A DNA stretch of 64,000 nucleotides from the NCBI GenBank assembly GCA_949825065.1, contig OX463859.1:12972452-13036451 (forward strand), given 5' to 3'. Below are positions 1 to 9,870 of the stretch, piece after piece. A program made the position numbers and the translations under genes. Each line of letters opens with the position of its first letter. Position 1 is the stretch's first letter. The notes beneath the pieces are model-generated. The model did no database searches. It worked only from the letters and a program-made list of their open reading frames with translations, and was not told where the DNA came from. Origin of the DNA: Odontocerum albicorne. Lineage: Eukaryota; Arthropoda; Insecta; Trichoptera; Odontoceridae.

Positions 1-44
1 TGGGAGACAGACGTCTTATTAACTAGGCCACGGATGTCGACAAA
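1..44 (-). mobile_element. SINE-A head fragment
   Basis: Read on the minus strand this is a tRNA-like head with the A-box-like word TGGCCTAGTTAATAAGACG. The rest of the copy lies outside the window. It matches the heads of the SINE-A copies at 125 and 2135. Confidence 0.55.
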
Positions 45-124
45 AATTGTGTTTGGTTAATCAATTTTAATTGAATGAATTAAGGTCAACTCCTGTAACA
101 AATATAAAATAAGGTACAATACAA

Positions 125-310
125 AGACGACCTCCGTGGCCTGGTGGTAAGACACTTGTCTGCCGATCTGGAGGTTGCGGGTTCGATCCCCGCTGGAACC
201 CAGATTTTTTAAATAGGATTCCAGTCTGGTTTTCACTTAGGGCCTATAAAACATATTTCTGGTTGGTTGAAAGAGATTGCCACATGGCAATAAACTCGCC
301 AGGTTAAAAA
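125..310 (+). mobile_element. SINE-A, near-complete copy
   Basis: A tRNA-derived SINE. The head carries an A-box-like TGGCCTGGTGGTAAGAC and a B box GGTTCGATCCC about 35 bases later, which are the internal RNA polymerase III promoter elements. A T/A-rich linker follows, then a body beginning AGTCTGGTTTTCACTTAGG and a conserved 3' tail GGTTGGTTGAAAGAGATTG followed by the palindrome TTGCCACATGGCAA (277-290). This is the cleanest example of the family here and was used as reference for the others. It is not a functional tRNA gene: the spacing and missing acceptor pairing do not fit. Confidence 0.8.
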
Positions 311-737
311 AAAAGAGTACCTATCGTTGGTGGCACCAGAGATGACTTTGCAAGCCAATTTGTGATAGGTACATTCTGTTACATAAACAGCAAGGAGTTT
401 CTCTGAGTCTGTGATAACAAGCAACAGTTCCACGCCATTTGGTTTTATCTGCTGCTGTTTGCTTCCACTTGCACCTTCCAATTGTTGACTTGTTTTACTT
501 CGATAGCGTGCGTACATTGGAATATTCACGTTACATAGTAACTTCTGCGTATATGTTTTGTTTCATTTGCACTTCACGGTCACATTATGTTTTGTTTCAT
601 TTTCGGGATCCCGGTATTAGGCTGTTTGATTGAAAGAAATTGCTTTAAAACAATAAGACCTGCCAGACGTGATTGCATGAAAATGTTAATGAATTTTGTA
701 AAGGTGAATAATTATTTGAATATAACTTTATATTATG
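311..737. other. No gene; short tail-motif fragment
   Basis: No coding similarity is seen; the open frames near 439-633 have no recognisable domain. Bases about 615-668 carry a degenerate SINE/LINE tail (gattgaaagaaattgc then gacctgccag), and 680-722 resembles the body of family F. Confidence 0.4.
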
Positions 738-900
738 TAATGGTATAACTTCAAGTCTTGTTTTTGCTTCCCCGATGATGAGGTGAAAATCTTGAAACCA
801 GTAGGGTTATACCGTTATATAAAGTGGAATAAAAAGTGTTTGATTACACAAATTACAATGCCTTGAAACCTTCACAGTGTTAATGCCTAAACTATAAATA
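738..900 (+). repeat. Penelope-like 3' tail repeat
   Basis: Contains GATGATGAGG, a short stem, then CTTGAAACC and TACCGTTATATAAAGTGG, followed by GTGTTTGATTACACAAATT. The same order recurs at 11645-11735 and, as inverted halves, at 43500-43640 and 50950-51055. The GATGATGA-stem-GAAAC arrangement is typical of the termini of Penelope-like elements. No reverse transcriptase remains, so the assignment is by resemblance only. Confidence 0.45.
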
Positions 901-949
901 ATATTATATTTGAATACCTTTTTGCGACCTTCCTTTATTAACTCTTGTT

Positions 950-1090
950 TAATTGGTTAGAAGAGATTGCTATTTGGAAATTAGACCACCTGATTTTTTT
1001 ACAATGAAGTGTTAAATGAATTAGTAAGAACCTACAACCCTCGGCTTGAAAGATAGGTTTTCACCAACTAGGCCTCAGATGTTGTCTTCG
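950..1090. mobile_element. Abutting tail (+) and SINE-A head (-)
   Basis: Bases 950-1020 are a plus-strand tail (TTGGTTAGAAGAGATTGC, then caatgaagtgttaaatgaa). Bases about 1020-1090 read on the minus strand as a decayed SINE-A head (GAGGCCTAGTTGGTGAAAAC). Both are old fragments. Confidence 0.45.
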
Positions 1091-1892
1091 AACTTCAGAA
1101 TATTGATTATAATTAATTACTGGTAAAAATGAATTAATACAAATATCCAGCTCCACGCTAACGAACAGAGCACACTCAGGCGAAACGATAATTAAGTCAC
1201 TGTTGATGGAATCACATAAAACTAGTTCCATGACAAAAAAAACGGAAATGCGCTTAAAAGCTAAAAAGTGGTTGCTGGTAACAAACAGCCAATTCTTTTT
1301 GTGTAACGTTAATGAGTTCGGTTTCGAAACCGTGCCGAAGTACTTAAGCACCTACGATTTGTTTCTTTTACTTTGGCATCTTGCACATAAAACTCTACTC
1401 CAGTTTTTTTGCAATATTTTCACCATTTCCGTTTCAAAAAAAAAAGTTCTTTGTTATTTGCTGTCGTCTCTAAAAAATAAACCTGACTGTTTATAAGTAT
1501 GAGTATTATAAAATATTAAACAAATTAAAAACAATGCGAAGAATTATACAAACATGCCACCAAGCCTTGTCACTTTTGCCACATCCATACATTATTTTGT
1601 GTTTCTTACTCTTTTTACTTTTCCCTGAATTACAACTTCTCCATTATTTTCTCGATCTGCCTTTTTAAGTTTATCTCCTTAAATGTAGGTGTCGTGGCCC
1701 AAAGGAAATCCTGCTTGTTTAGCATACCTATACATGCGTTCACTTTCAGGAAAAAAAATACTTGAAGTCTTCTTTCAGGCTGAAACCCCACGCTGTGCCT
1801 CTCCCTTAAACGACACAGGCATTTTTTACGTCAAGTGTTTGGAGATGAAAGGTTTCCAATAACTTTGGTCATATATAATCTTTCAATAAAAA
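1091..1892. other. No recognisable feature
   Basis: AT-rich sequence with open frames of up to 97 codons (about 1061-1496) on both strands that show no domain, coding bias or repeat match I can identify. Confidence 0.4.
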
Positions 1893-2012
1893 GGGGAAAA
1901 AAACATGCCGGTGTGCTCTGATTGTCCCACTTTGTTATGCCATCGGATCCACTATAGTGGTGAGGCCGGTGAGTTTGCTGGTATGCAACGGCTCACCCAC
2001 GTGGAGAAAAAA
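1893..2012 (+). mobile_element. SINE-C fragment
   Basis: Matches, in inverse orientation, the segments at 7765, 30882, 36328 and 63790: the words catgccggtgtgctc, gccatcggatcca and tggtatgcaacggctcac appear in that order. The tRNA-like head is absent. Confidence 0.55.
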
Positions 2013-2134
2013 AAAGAAAGTAACAAAATTCAATAGTACAGCTTCACTTTTCAATTGAGTTAATGTTGAAATGGCGAGGGGACCTTCGACTACGAAGCAC
2101 AACAACACCGATCACGACGATTAATCTCTATTGA

Positions 2135-2311
2135 CGATATCTGTGGCCTAGTTAGAAAGACGCCTGTTTAAGAACTCGGGAGTTGTGGGTTTGATTTCCA
2201 TTAGTACTCATTAAAAAAAAGGTTCAAGTCTGTTTTTCACTTTAGGCCTCTTAAACATGTTTCTTGTTGGTTGGAATAGATTTTCACATGGTAATAAATG
2301 AACAATTACGC
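2135..2311 (+). mobile_element. SINE-A copy
   Basis: Head with TGGCCTAGTTAGAAAGAC and a decayed B box (gggtttgatttcc), linker, body ttcaagtctgtttttcac, and tail gttggttggaatagattttc. It lies head-out against the inverted copy at 2312, so the two form an inverted pair. Confidence 0.7.
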
Positions 2312-2470
2312 TTTTGTTGTATACAACCTGTTTTCTTCGGTAATCTCTTCCAACCAACTATAAAGACGTCAAAGAGGTCTTAAGTGAAAACCAGATGAAA
2401 ATTCTCTTTTTTTAAATCTGGGTTCCAACAGAAATTCCACCTGTGACCCCCGGGTCTTTTTGTTAAAAGA
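2312..2470 (-). mobile_element. SINE-A copy, inverted partner
   Basis: Minus-strand copy: tail first (ttgttgtatacaacctg, then aatctcttccaaccaac), then the body (cttaagtgaaaaccag), and a decayed head ending near acttcagat. It is joined tail to tail with the plus-strand copy at 2135. Confidence 0.65.
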
Positions 2471-2539
2471 CTTCAGATATAACTTAAGAGAAAGAAGTTG
2501 ATATTTTTGCACGTACATGATTGATTATTGTGTTATTAC

Positions 2540-2650
2540 ACTTTCGTTGTATACAGTACAACCTAGTGGGTATATTGTCTATTGGTAATCTCCAACAATC
2601 AATAACAAAGATGTAAAATAATGTTAAAGGGAAAACCAGCGTCATTTTAG
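2540..2650 (-). mobile_element. SINE-A tail fragment
   Basis: Contains cgttgtatacagtacaac then cctagtgggt and aatctccaacaatcaat on the minus strand. The head is missing. Its tgtatacagtacaacctag word is the best match to the 68-bp satellite unit at 45795-46931. Confidence 0.55.
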
Positions 2651-3877
2651 AATAAAACTGTATACCTTACGTTTAACATGATTCATATTAATGATTAACG
2701 ATGCTAATGCGAATGATCTTTGTTCTCTCGTAACAAGTTCATACACAAGAATATTATTTATCGAAAATATAAATAAAGATTTAATTTATTAAAAAATAAA
2801 CCAAACTTACTAATTTTTTAAGGAAAAACATCATTGAGGATATCACGATATGACTTGATTTACTTTGCCCGGTCATTTTTCAACTAAGTCTCTTTTATTA
2901 TGCGCGTTTATCATGAAACGAATTTGCAGAAAACTAGTTTTTCTCATAAATTTACTGCAGACGCCTTCCTTATTACATGTTTTATTCAACGAAAAAATCA
3001 AACGGATTCAAATAAACATTTTATAATAAATCGTATTATTAAAAAAATATTATGCTTTTTTGGCAAATGTCACTGTTGATGGTGTATGCTCGGAGTATTG
3101 GCCAGATATAAGGACACCTTATTCCTTAATCGGAGTTATGAAACGAGGAAATGATAGAATTTTACATGTATTAATGTTATAAATATGTGTATACATACGA
3201 GTTACATACACACATTAACATACTTTAATTATTATGTGTTTAACGCGTTTATATACACATACAGAAAGAAAGGATAGTGATATATACACAAATATAGATA
3301 TCTTATACTATAATACTACGAAAATGGGGGACGGGAGGTAACGGTGAGACTTTACAAGATATATATTTTAAGTATATAAATACAAGGGATGAATAAATAA
3401 ATTTATACTTATATATGTGTGCTTTGCATGATTCGGTGCTCGGCGTAATTCATAAGATTTGTTTGGGGATGGGGTGAACTAGATTAATGTTCGTATTGTA
3501 GTCTGATAGAGAGCTTATCATAGGGTTGGGGTGGCTCAAGAGGGAGCTGTAGAACCCCATGGCCTGAGATATCTGATAAAGCTCCTTTTGAGATATCTAT
3601 CTCAATGCTTTCTTGTTATTTTTGTCACTTAGCTGATTCTCTGATAACTAAAATTCAGGTGACAAAAGCTTTAAACCAGCCCAAATTCACCGGGAATTTA
3701 TTTTAGAACGCTAGAATGTTTAGCAATATATTGTCATGATTGAGATAATATTGATTTTTTTTTGTTTATTTGCTTTGTTTAAAAAGTAATTCTAACCTAC
3801 ATATATAAATTCACATCCGAGAGTTTATTTAAATATTTCATGAATCTATAAAACACACGGGCACATTTTGAATGCTA
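2651..3877. other. No recognisable feature
   Basis: AT-rich sequence with poly-A/T runs and TA-rich stretches around 3180-3420. No ORF of interest and no repeat match was found. Confidence 0.4.
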
Positions 3878-3995
3878 GACGACCTCCGTAGCCAAGTGGC
3901 AACATTCTCGACTTTCCAGGAGTTTCGGATTCGATTCCCGATGATATTAAAAAAAATGGGCCAATCTGGTTAAATAGTTCGTTTGATAACAATAT
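3878..3995 (+). mobile_element. SINE-B copy
   Basis: A second tRNA-derived SINE. The head starts GACCTCCGTAGCCAAGTGG, with B box GATTCGATTCCCGATG, then a short A-run. The body differs from SINE-A: ccaatctggttaaatag then ttcgtttgataac. Matching copies lie at 5615 (-), 52055, 60067 and 62893. Confidence 0.65.
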
Positions 3996-4522
3996 TCTTA
4001 CGTTTACCTCACTGAAGGATGAGTTGTTTAATGGAAACAAAAACTCAACAACATTCAAGAGTATATATTGGTTTGTTTTTGAACTGTGGGAAGGCTTTGC
4101 GGCTATTTCTCCCACCAAGAAAACCCTGCTTAACAAGTTTTCCTAAGGAAACAGTCAAGTATTCAGCATTCTTATTGATCTAATTGTGCAGAGTTTTGCA
4201 TGCGCGAACTGCAAACCGCAAACTACAATCTGCAACCTGCTAGATGAACGGTTTGCATTGCGCACGCCATCGTGTCGTGTCTCTACGGATTTCAACCTTC
4301 GGATAGACATTTTCATTTTTATTGTACCGCGATTAGATAAACGAGAAGCAATCAAGCAAGGATTTATCTGCGATTTTTTTCTTTCATTGAATTGTTTTAG
4401 CTGTGAAATAGAACTGTATGTCAGCATCAGTGGTCTAATACTATAGTTCAAATCTTAGCCTAATTGGTGTTCTTCAATACACGCGATAGTCTATCCATCG
4501 TGATTTAGTATTATTGTCAGTC
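3996..4522. other. No recognisable feature
   Basis: Open frames at about 3846-4451 on both strands overlap each other and show no domain. Base composition is slightly richer in GC near 4200-4300 but gives no hit to a family I know. Confidence 0.35.
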
Positions 4523-5102
4523 ATCTTGTGGAAGGAAAACGCCGGTCTGTATATTCATGTATCTTGTGGAAGGAAGACGCATGTGTGTATATTCATGTAA
4601 CATATCTTGTGGAAGGAAGATGCCTGTATGTATATTCATATATAGTATCTTGTGGAAGGAAGACGCCTGTGTGTATATTCATGTATCTTGTGGAAGATAG
4701 ACGCTTGTGTGTATATTCATGTATCTTGTGGAAGGAAGACGCCTGTGTGTATATTCATGTATCTTGTGGAAGGAAGACGCCTGTGTGTATATTCATGTAT
4801 CTTGTGGAAGGAAGACGCCTGTGTGTATATTCATGTATCTTGTGGAAGAAAGACGCCTGTGTGTATATTCATGTATCTTGTGGAAGGAAGACGCCTGTGT
4901 GTATATTCATGTATCTTGTGGAAGGAAGACGCCTGTGTGTATATTCATGTATCTTGTGGAAGGAATACGCCTGTGTGTATATTCATGTATCTTGTGGAAG
5001 GAAGACGTCTGTGTGTATATTCATGTATCTTGTGGAAGAAAGACGCCTGTGTGTATATTCATGTATCTTGTGGAAGGAAGACGCCTGTGTGCATATTCAT
5101 GT
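4523..5102 (+). repeat. 38-bp tandem satellite, about 15 copies
   Basis: Units begin ATCTTGTGGAAGGAAGACGC and end gtatattcatgt. Starts fall at 4523, 4561, 4604, 4647, 4685 and then every 38 bases to 5065. Early units are more diverged and two carry 5-6 extra bases; the later ones are nearly identical. Because 38 is not a multiple of three and the unit has no stop in the series, all three plus-strand frames stay open for 150-205 codons. I regard these as repeat artefacts, not genes. Confidence 0.9.
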
Positions 5103-5614
5103 ATTGAGCGCAACCTGTCGCATTTCAGCAAGTACAAAGTCTTAACAGATCAACCCATAGTTCCGATGGCAACGTTTTAACTACGAAGACGATCGGCAGG
5201 TTTAATTTGTTGCAGCTTTCATTATGCAGAGTTTAACATAGCGCTATTTTTGTATGGTTTTAATAGCAATATAATAATTTATTGTGCGCAGCATATAAGC
5301 AATACAAAAACATAAATTCAGATGTAAAATGGTCAAAGAGTAAAAATAATCAAATCTGGAGTGCCTGCTCGCTTAGAGTAAATGTTAACCGTAAGACTAC
5401 GACCACCAACATACACCTGAATTGATGAAGAGTATGACCGGGAGCAACATTATTTAAAGCCCCGTTCATCGAGTCTTTGGGCTAAGGTTGCTTGAGTAGG
5501 CATAGACCTTGCTGTCCGTCATTGCACGTGTTAGCACTACTACTCTGCATGTGAAGAGATAACGGCACTTGCATACGTATAGCGCTTGTGAGTATTGTTA
5601 CTAGATTAGGACCC
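5103..5614. other. No recognisable feature
   Basis: Mixed-composition sequence between the satellite and a SINE-B head. No ORF with coding character and no repeat match was seen. Confidence 0.4.
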
Positions 5615-5696
5615 TTTTTTCTGTTATCATCGGGAATCAAACCCGGAACCCTCAAATGGAAGTCAAGCGTCTTATCAACTGGGCCACGAAAGTCAT
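5615..5696 (-). mobile_element. SINE-B head fragment
   Basis: Minus-strand B box (from atcgggaatcaaacccgg) and A-box region (aactgggccacgaaag) at tRNA-like spacing. The preceding word gttatcatcgg corresponds to the SINE-B sequence just after the B box. Confidence 0.6.
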
Positions 5697-6739
5697 CTTA
5701 GCTAAAAAAATAGTTATCCATGTTCAATTGACGCTGGGATTTAAGGCTGGTTCAAATAATCAGACATTATGACATTAGAAGATATGTTTTAAGTAACTAA
5801 TTTAGTTGCTTCATATATTTTAAGAGTATTATTGAGATTCATGTGGTTTTTACAAGAATTTTATTTATTTATTTTATTTGAGAAAACAATTTACAATATT
5901 TACATAGAAGTTTAAGACGTACATTTCAATAATCATAAACTAATATATTCCCCATCCCTCATTATGGTTAATTACTATTCTCAAACATCATAGACGTCCT
6001 GGCTGACTAATTAGGAATTCCTGTTTTAAATCAACCAGTTTATTAAATAAGTCAATTGAATACTCTTATATCAGAAAATAATATAAAAACAATATCTAGA
6101 TATATGAACGATAAGCACTTTTATAGATCAAGGAACAAATCAAAAAAAAAAACAGCAATAGCAAGATGACACAAACAATAATCATACTCAAATTGATATA
6201 ATAATATAATCTAACAAGACGAATCTAAATGTATCAACTAGATTCGTAACCTAATGTGGCAAAACGTGGTGTGTCAGACTGCTATAGAACTTGGGTAGAT
6301 AGATTTTGAAGTATCACTATGTTTCTGATAGAACGATGAGGATTTTTGATAGCATATAAGCTAAAGAAAAACATAAATTTAGATAAAATAAGGTTCAAAA
6401 GTGAATCTTATTTTGGTATGATGATATGTATATATAAACCAAAATATGTTTACATTTTACTTGCAGGTATTGGTATCGTATGGACTATACTCGTACAACA
6501 CACGATTACATAAGTCAGCAGAATGGCTCGGTTACAGTAGAGCGGGTAAGTAGGCTCGCACCAAGCCGGCTTTCAAATGGTGCGAGCGAGAGAACCCGTT
6601 TGTTATGTCACCGCGCCTCAAAGGTGCGAGTCGCGCAATATTTCATAAACACTCCTCGTATTAGCTGTAACCGTTTGTATGGAGCCAATTTTATGTCTTG
6701 TCAAACAACAGAGATACCCGGCTATAAATGCCAGCTTTT
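5697..6739. other. No gene; one unassigned ORF 6480-6803
   Basis: AT-rich sequence. The 107-codon plus-strand frame at 6480-6803 starts after a TTACTTGCAG that could serve as a splice acceptor. Its product has no recognisable domain, and its last part runs into repeat family D, so a host exon is unlikely. A TACTCGTA octamer sits at 6488-6495. Confidence 0.35.
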
Positions 6740-6864
6740 CAATCAAAGTGAACACTTCAGTTCGATCAAACTACCACCCACGCTGTTATGTGGGACAAAA
6801 TAAATCCCCATCCAGAAGGATTTACACTAGGAGATGATTGGGAAAAGTAGCGATGACGGACTTA

Positions 6865-7365
6865 GGCCGAGGCCACACCAAAGTGCTTCGTTAAGTGCTA
6901 AGCTAGGTTTTACGTGACTCATATACTAGGTGACTTCATCCCTGGCAACACCAAAGTGCTACGCACAAATTCATTTGACAGTTGGTAGCGGTTGAGTCAA
7001 CACACGATGTCACTCTCAAAACTAACCAATTTCATTAAAACTTACCATCTTTATTTACTTTCTGTGCAACTTCATTCCAAAGTGATTTTATTACAGGTAC
7101 ATTTTTGTATAATTTGCTCGATGGGTTCCACAAAGGTTCCCTTTTATACACCGCTGTCATTAAAACTTTCGCCATCTTGTAAATTAACCAACACGTCTGT
7201 TTGCTAGGAGATTTACTCGATGACTAATCGTCATGCAACGTGGCGCGAAGCGAGCAGTGTGGCCATTGCGATAGTATGCAGTGCGTTGGTTCGCTAGGAT
7301 ATGTCGCCTAACTTGCAGCATAGCTCTAAGCATCGAGCGAGGCTCCTACCTGTGTGGCCGTGGTC
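6865..7365 (-). mobile_element. PIF/Harbinger-like non-autonomous element
   Basis: The 501-bp insert is flanked by TTA at 6862-6864 and 7366-7368. Its ends are GGCCGAGGCCACACC and, read from the other side, GACCACGGCCACACA (12 of 15 matching). The related repeat near 27283 reads acgacggactta straight into sequence matching the far flank, so it shows the empty site with a single TTA. A TTA target duplication is characteristic of PIF/Harbinger elements. Inside lies a MADF-type exon on the minus strand (7046-7175), as expected for the DNA-binding protein that accompanies Harbinger transposases. No transposase is present. Confidence 0.75.
7046..7175 (-). CDS. MADF-domain first exon (Harbinger-associated), partial
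   Basis: An ATG at 7175 opens 43 codons that end at a consensus donor, GATG|GTAAG, with the exon boundary at 7046; without splicing a TAA follows two codons later. The peptide contains REPLWNPSSKLYKN and then SLWNEVAQKV, which fits the N-terminal half of a MADF (Myb/SANT-like) domain: a Leu-Trp pair, a Tyr-Lys pair and a downstream Trp-x-x-Val/Ile-Ala motif. MADF proteins bind DNA and partner the DDE transposase of PIF/Harbinger elements. The second half of the domain and all later exons are missing, so this copy is not expected to be functional. Confidence 0.6.
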
Positions 7366-7520
7366 TTAAGGTCCAACATCACGGGAGAAAGAGAATGACT
7401 TGCACCGCAGTAAATATACTTATGAAGTGGCTTAATTCCTGTAGTTCAACAGCCTAGTAAGTTGTTAGTACTTTCATAGACAACTTAATCGAAGTAGCCA
7501 ATCGGTCTGAAGATGAACCG

Positions 7521-7764
7521 ATATAAGACCGTGTGGAGATCCCTTCTGAAATTATTGACTATGTACCACATAATCTGATCGGAGTGTGGCTCAATCATAA
7601 AGAACTGATCCAGGTGGTCGCAAAAATACGACAATATGAAAGGACAAGATTGAAGCTGAAGAGTTTGACATTAAAGCTCATATGGTTATAAATAAATTGG
7701 ATACGTCAACAGTATTGGAAATAAATTAAAATGTCTGTCTTCCCACGGAGGAGGACGAAATAGC
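7521..7764. other. Unassigned; holds source or copy of a 30-bp duplicate
   Basis: No gene. Bases 7577-7606 are identical over 30 bp to 11048-11077. Confidence 0.5.
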
Positions 7765-8060
7765 TGGCCCATGCAGTCGAGAATCTCCTTGCCATTCCAA
7801 CGATAATTCAGTTGGAAAGCGAAACAGTGTCGTGGAGTTTTTAAGTGAGTGAGCCTTTGCATACCAGCAATCTCACCGCCCACACTGTTGTACTGGATCC
7901 GATGGCACACCGAAGTGAGACGATCGGAGTCCACCGACAGGTTCTTATCCTTTTTTTGAAAGAATAAATATGACTTAAGTCATAGGCATCTTTATACCCC
8001 AGAATACTAGACGGAAAAATGCTTGTGTCATTTGACGGGAGTAGCACAAAAATCCAGTGC
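7765..8060 (-). mobile_element. SINE-C body
   Basis: Words shared in order with 30882-31215 and 36328-36771: ccttgccattccaacg, cagttggaaagcgaaac, ggatccgatggcacac, gtgagacgatcggag and ccagaatactagac. The head, seen at 36700-36771, is missing. Orientation is inferred from that copy. Confidence 0.65.
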
Positions 8061-8159
8061 ATTTTCGCGCAGTCTTGAGGTTTTATGTTAGAGGTTTTAC
8101 TGTTATAGGCCAGTGGCGTGGAATGATATGTCTCTTGATCGGAAGATCTACAATTGTTT

Positions 8160-8400
8160 ATTTATAGTTCATCTTCCCTTGATAAGTTTTCTGCAGTTTT
8201 CTAACTAAATATGTTTTTCTATGCATATCCAGATGCGAGGAAGTACTATATCTAATGGGTGCAGCCACCACCTTTATATCGTTACACTCAACTTAAATAC
8301 ATATTTATTTTGTAATATTTTTAATCTGTCAATAATGGTGGATTTTAATCACGAGTTAGAGCGCCCTTGATTAGAGTCTGCTTATTTAACGGCGTGTTAT
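8160..8400 (+). repeat. Repeat family E
   Basis: Matches 35440-35680: aactaaatatgt, atgcatatccagatgc, ttacactcaact, ataatggtggatttt and gttagagcgcccttga. Fragments also occur at 23011-23090 (+) and 58725-58850 (-). Class unknown; no coding potential. Confidence 0.55.
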
Positions 8401-8865
8401 AAATTGTTCAATTATTATTATTGTCCCTAAAATATTTTTCAGATAATATAACCTCTTGATTTGTGTCTTGGATCTATGTGAAGGTTAGAACAAAACTTAT
8501 TTAGATCAAACTTATTTTTTCGTTTTTATTTATATAGATTTTCATTGTTTCGAACTAAACGGAGAGAGGTCGAGGGAAGTGGATACACTTCAAAGGTTGA
8601 ACAAGTTTGAGAATTAACGAAGAAATTTGTAAGACTGGTAATTTGGTGGGCGTAGCTCGAAGACATGGAAAATTTAAAAAGTAATATGTGAAGGAATCTC
8701 TCATCCACTCCAATTAGATGTGATCGGCAATGCATTGTGTAATTTGGAAATATATAAATATTAGCTCTAACCTGTGAAAAATACCCGGATGTAAATCGAC
8801 TTACTAAGCTGAAATGTTGAAAATTAAAAATTGCTGAAAAAGTTATAAGAACGAATGTTTGTTTA
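8401..8865. other. No recognisable feature
   Basis: AT-rich, no coding or repeat signal identified. Confidence 0.4.
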
Positions 8866-9115
8866 CTACAATTTTATATATTTTTTTTGCTTTAACATCG
8901 CATTTTTTGCCATTCCAATCATTATTTTCACCTCAGCCTCATATCCTCCATTATTGATAATACTGGAGACTAAGTAAACAATACCATAAACCATTTTCAG
9001 ACCACGATTAACAATTTTTGGTAGCAGTTTGAAACTACGGTTTATTGTCATCAGCTTGGTTTTTGACCAATTGATTTCCATTTTAGGAACTTTCTCTTGC
9101 GTTCCACCTCTGATT
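8866..9115 (-). pseudogene. LINE reverse transcriptase relic
   Basis: The minus strand encodes a fragment with KMEINWSKTKLMTINRS, then GLKMVYGIVYLVSSI and a region ending MAKNAM. This corresponds to the RT thumb region (the xINxxKTKxM motif followed by YLGSxI) of LINE endonuclease/RT polyproteins. The palm motifs with the FADD box are absent. It is closest in wording to the relics at 24235 and 47345. Confidence 0.65.
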
Positions 9116-9117
9116 TT

Positions 9118-9345
9118 TCTTCTTCTCCACCATCCATTCCTTTTCCTTTGATTGATGATACCTATCCCACTTTTACATTTGTTATGTATATGTTCATAAA
9201 TTTCATAAAAATGAATAATCATTTGAATATTTTTTGGTACCATGTAAATTCCTTTTTTTTTTTTTACTTTTATCTGGTTGAATGGAAGAGATTGCCACCG
9301 GGTAATAAACCCATCTGATTTTTTTTGCAACGAAGACTTAATAAA
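9118..9345 (+). repeat. Repeat family F with LINE/SINE-type tail
   Basis: Begins ctccaccatccattcc, continues ttgattgatgata, and ends tggttgaatggaagagatt plus a spaced gccaccgggtaat and a TAAATAAA-type tail. Copies: 9665-9870 (-), 35835-36105, 36150-36327. The last ~70 bases share the SINE-A tail, so F is probably the 3' end of the partner LINE or of a related SINE. Confidence 0.6.
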
Positions 9346-9464
9346 TAAAAAAATATATGAAAAAACTATGAGATTTATTAACATTGGGAAGTAAAAAAAA
9401 CTTTTCTTGATGCACTCAGCTTGACAGTTCATGAGTCTTTGTTAACGAAAGGTTATCTATTTTA

Positions 9465-9545
9465 CTGAATAACACTTTTGTTGTTTACAATACAACTTGC
9501 TATGGTGCAATCTCTCCCAACCAACCAGACAACAGTTTCGCAGAT
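9465..9545 (-). mobile_element. SINE-A tail fragment
   Basis: Minus-strand tail: acacttttgttgtttac, atacaacttgc and aatctctcccaaccaacc. Confidence 0.55.
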
Positions 9546-9664
9546 TTGTTACAATCGCTAGTTGAAAGATTAACATTTTTTTTCCAAAAAGGAAAAAACC
9601 TTAAACATACTACACGCATTAAACATTTAGAAAAAAAGACAGTAAATTAAAATATTGAAAAATA

Positions 9665-9870
9665 TTCTAATGGGATTATTGCCAGGCGTCAATCTATTCC
9701 AACCAACTAGACAAAGTAAATAAGGAATTTACGTGGTCCCAAAAAATATTCAAATGATTATCCATCTTTATGAAATTTATGAACATATACATAACAAATG
9801 TATAAGTGGGATAGGTATCATCAATTAAATGAAAAGTAAGGGATGGTGGAGAAGAAAAAATCAGGAGTGA
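9665..9870 (-). repeat. Repeat family F copy
   Basis: Inverse of the 9118-9345 copy: gccaggcgtcaatctatt, then tttatgaacatatacat, aggtatcatcaatt and gggatggtggagaag. Together with 9118 it forms a widely spaced inverted pair around the SINE tail at 9465. Confidence 0.6.

Larger units (their letters stand above)
6740..7520 (+). repeat. Repeat family D, split by a Harbinger element
   Basis: Outer parts (6740-6864 and 7366-7520) match 27090-27460: shared words include gacaaaataaa, ccccatc, gatgacggactta / acgacggactta and agtactttc near the far end. The family is unclassified. It gives the uninterrupted allele needed to define the insertion between 6865 and 7365. Confidence 0.65.

Noticed and set aside
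125..200. tRNA genes at SINE heads (also at 62487, 62893 and others)
   Set aside because: A and B boxes are present but the sequences continue into shared SINE bodies and lack a foldable acceptor stem; they are SINE promoters.
4528..5180. Three overlapping 150-205-codon plus-strand frames of a Cys/Tyr-rich repeat protein
   Set aside because: They are frames of a 38-bp satellite; 38 is not divisible by three and all frames are open, so no frame is selected.
6480..6803. 107-codon plus-strand ORF preceded by a possible splice acceptor
   Set aside because: No domain, and its 3' part belongs to dispersed repeat family D; not supported as a gene.
9118..9432. N-terminal part of the 188-codon minus-strand frame at 8866-9432
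   Set aside because: Only the part below about 9115 is reverse transcriptase; the rest is the antisense of repeat family F.
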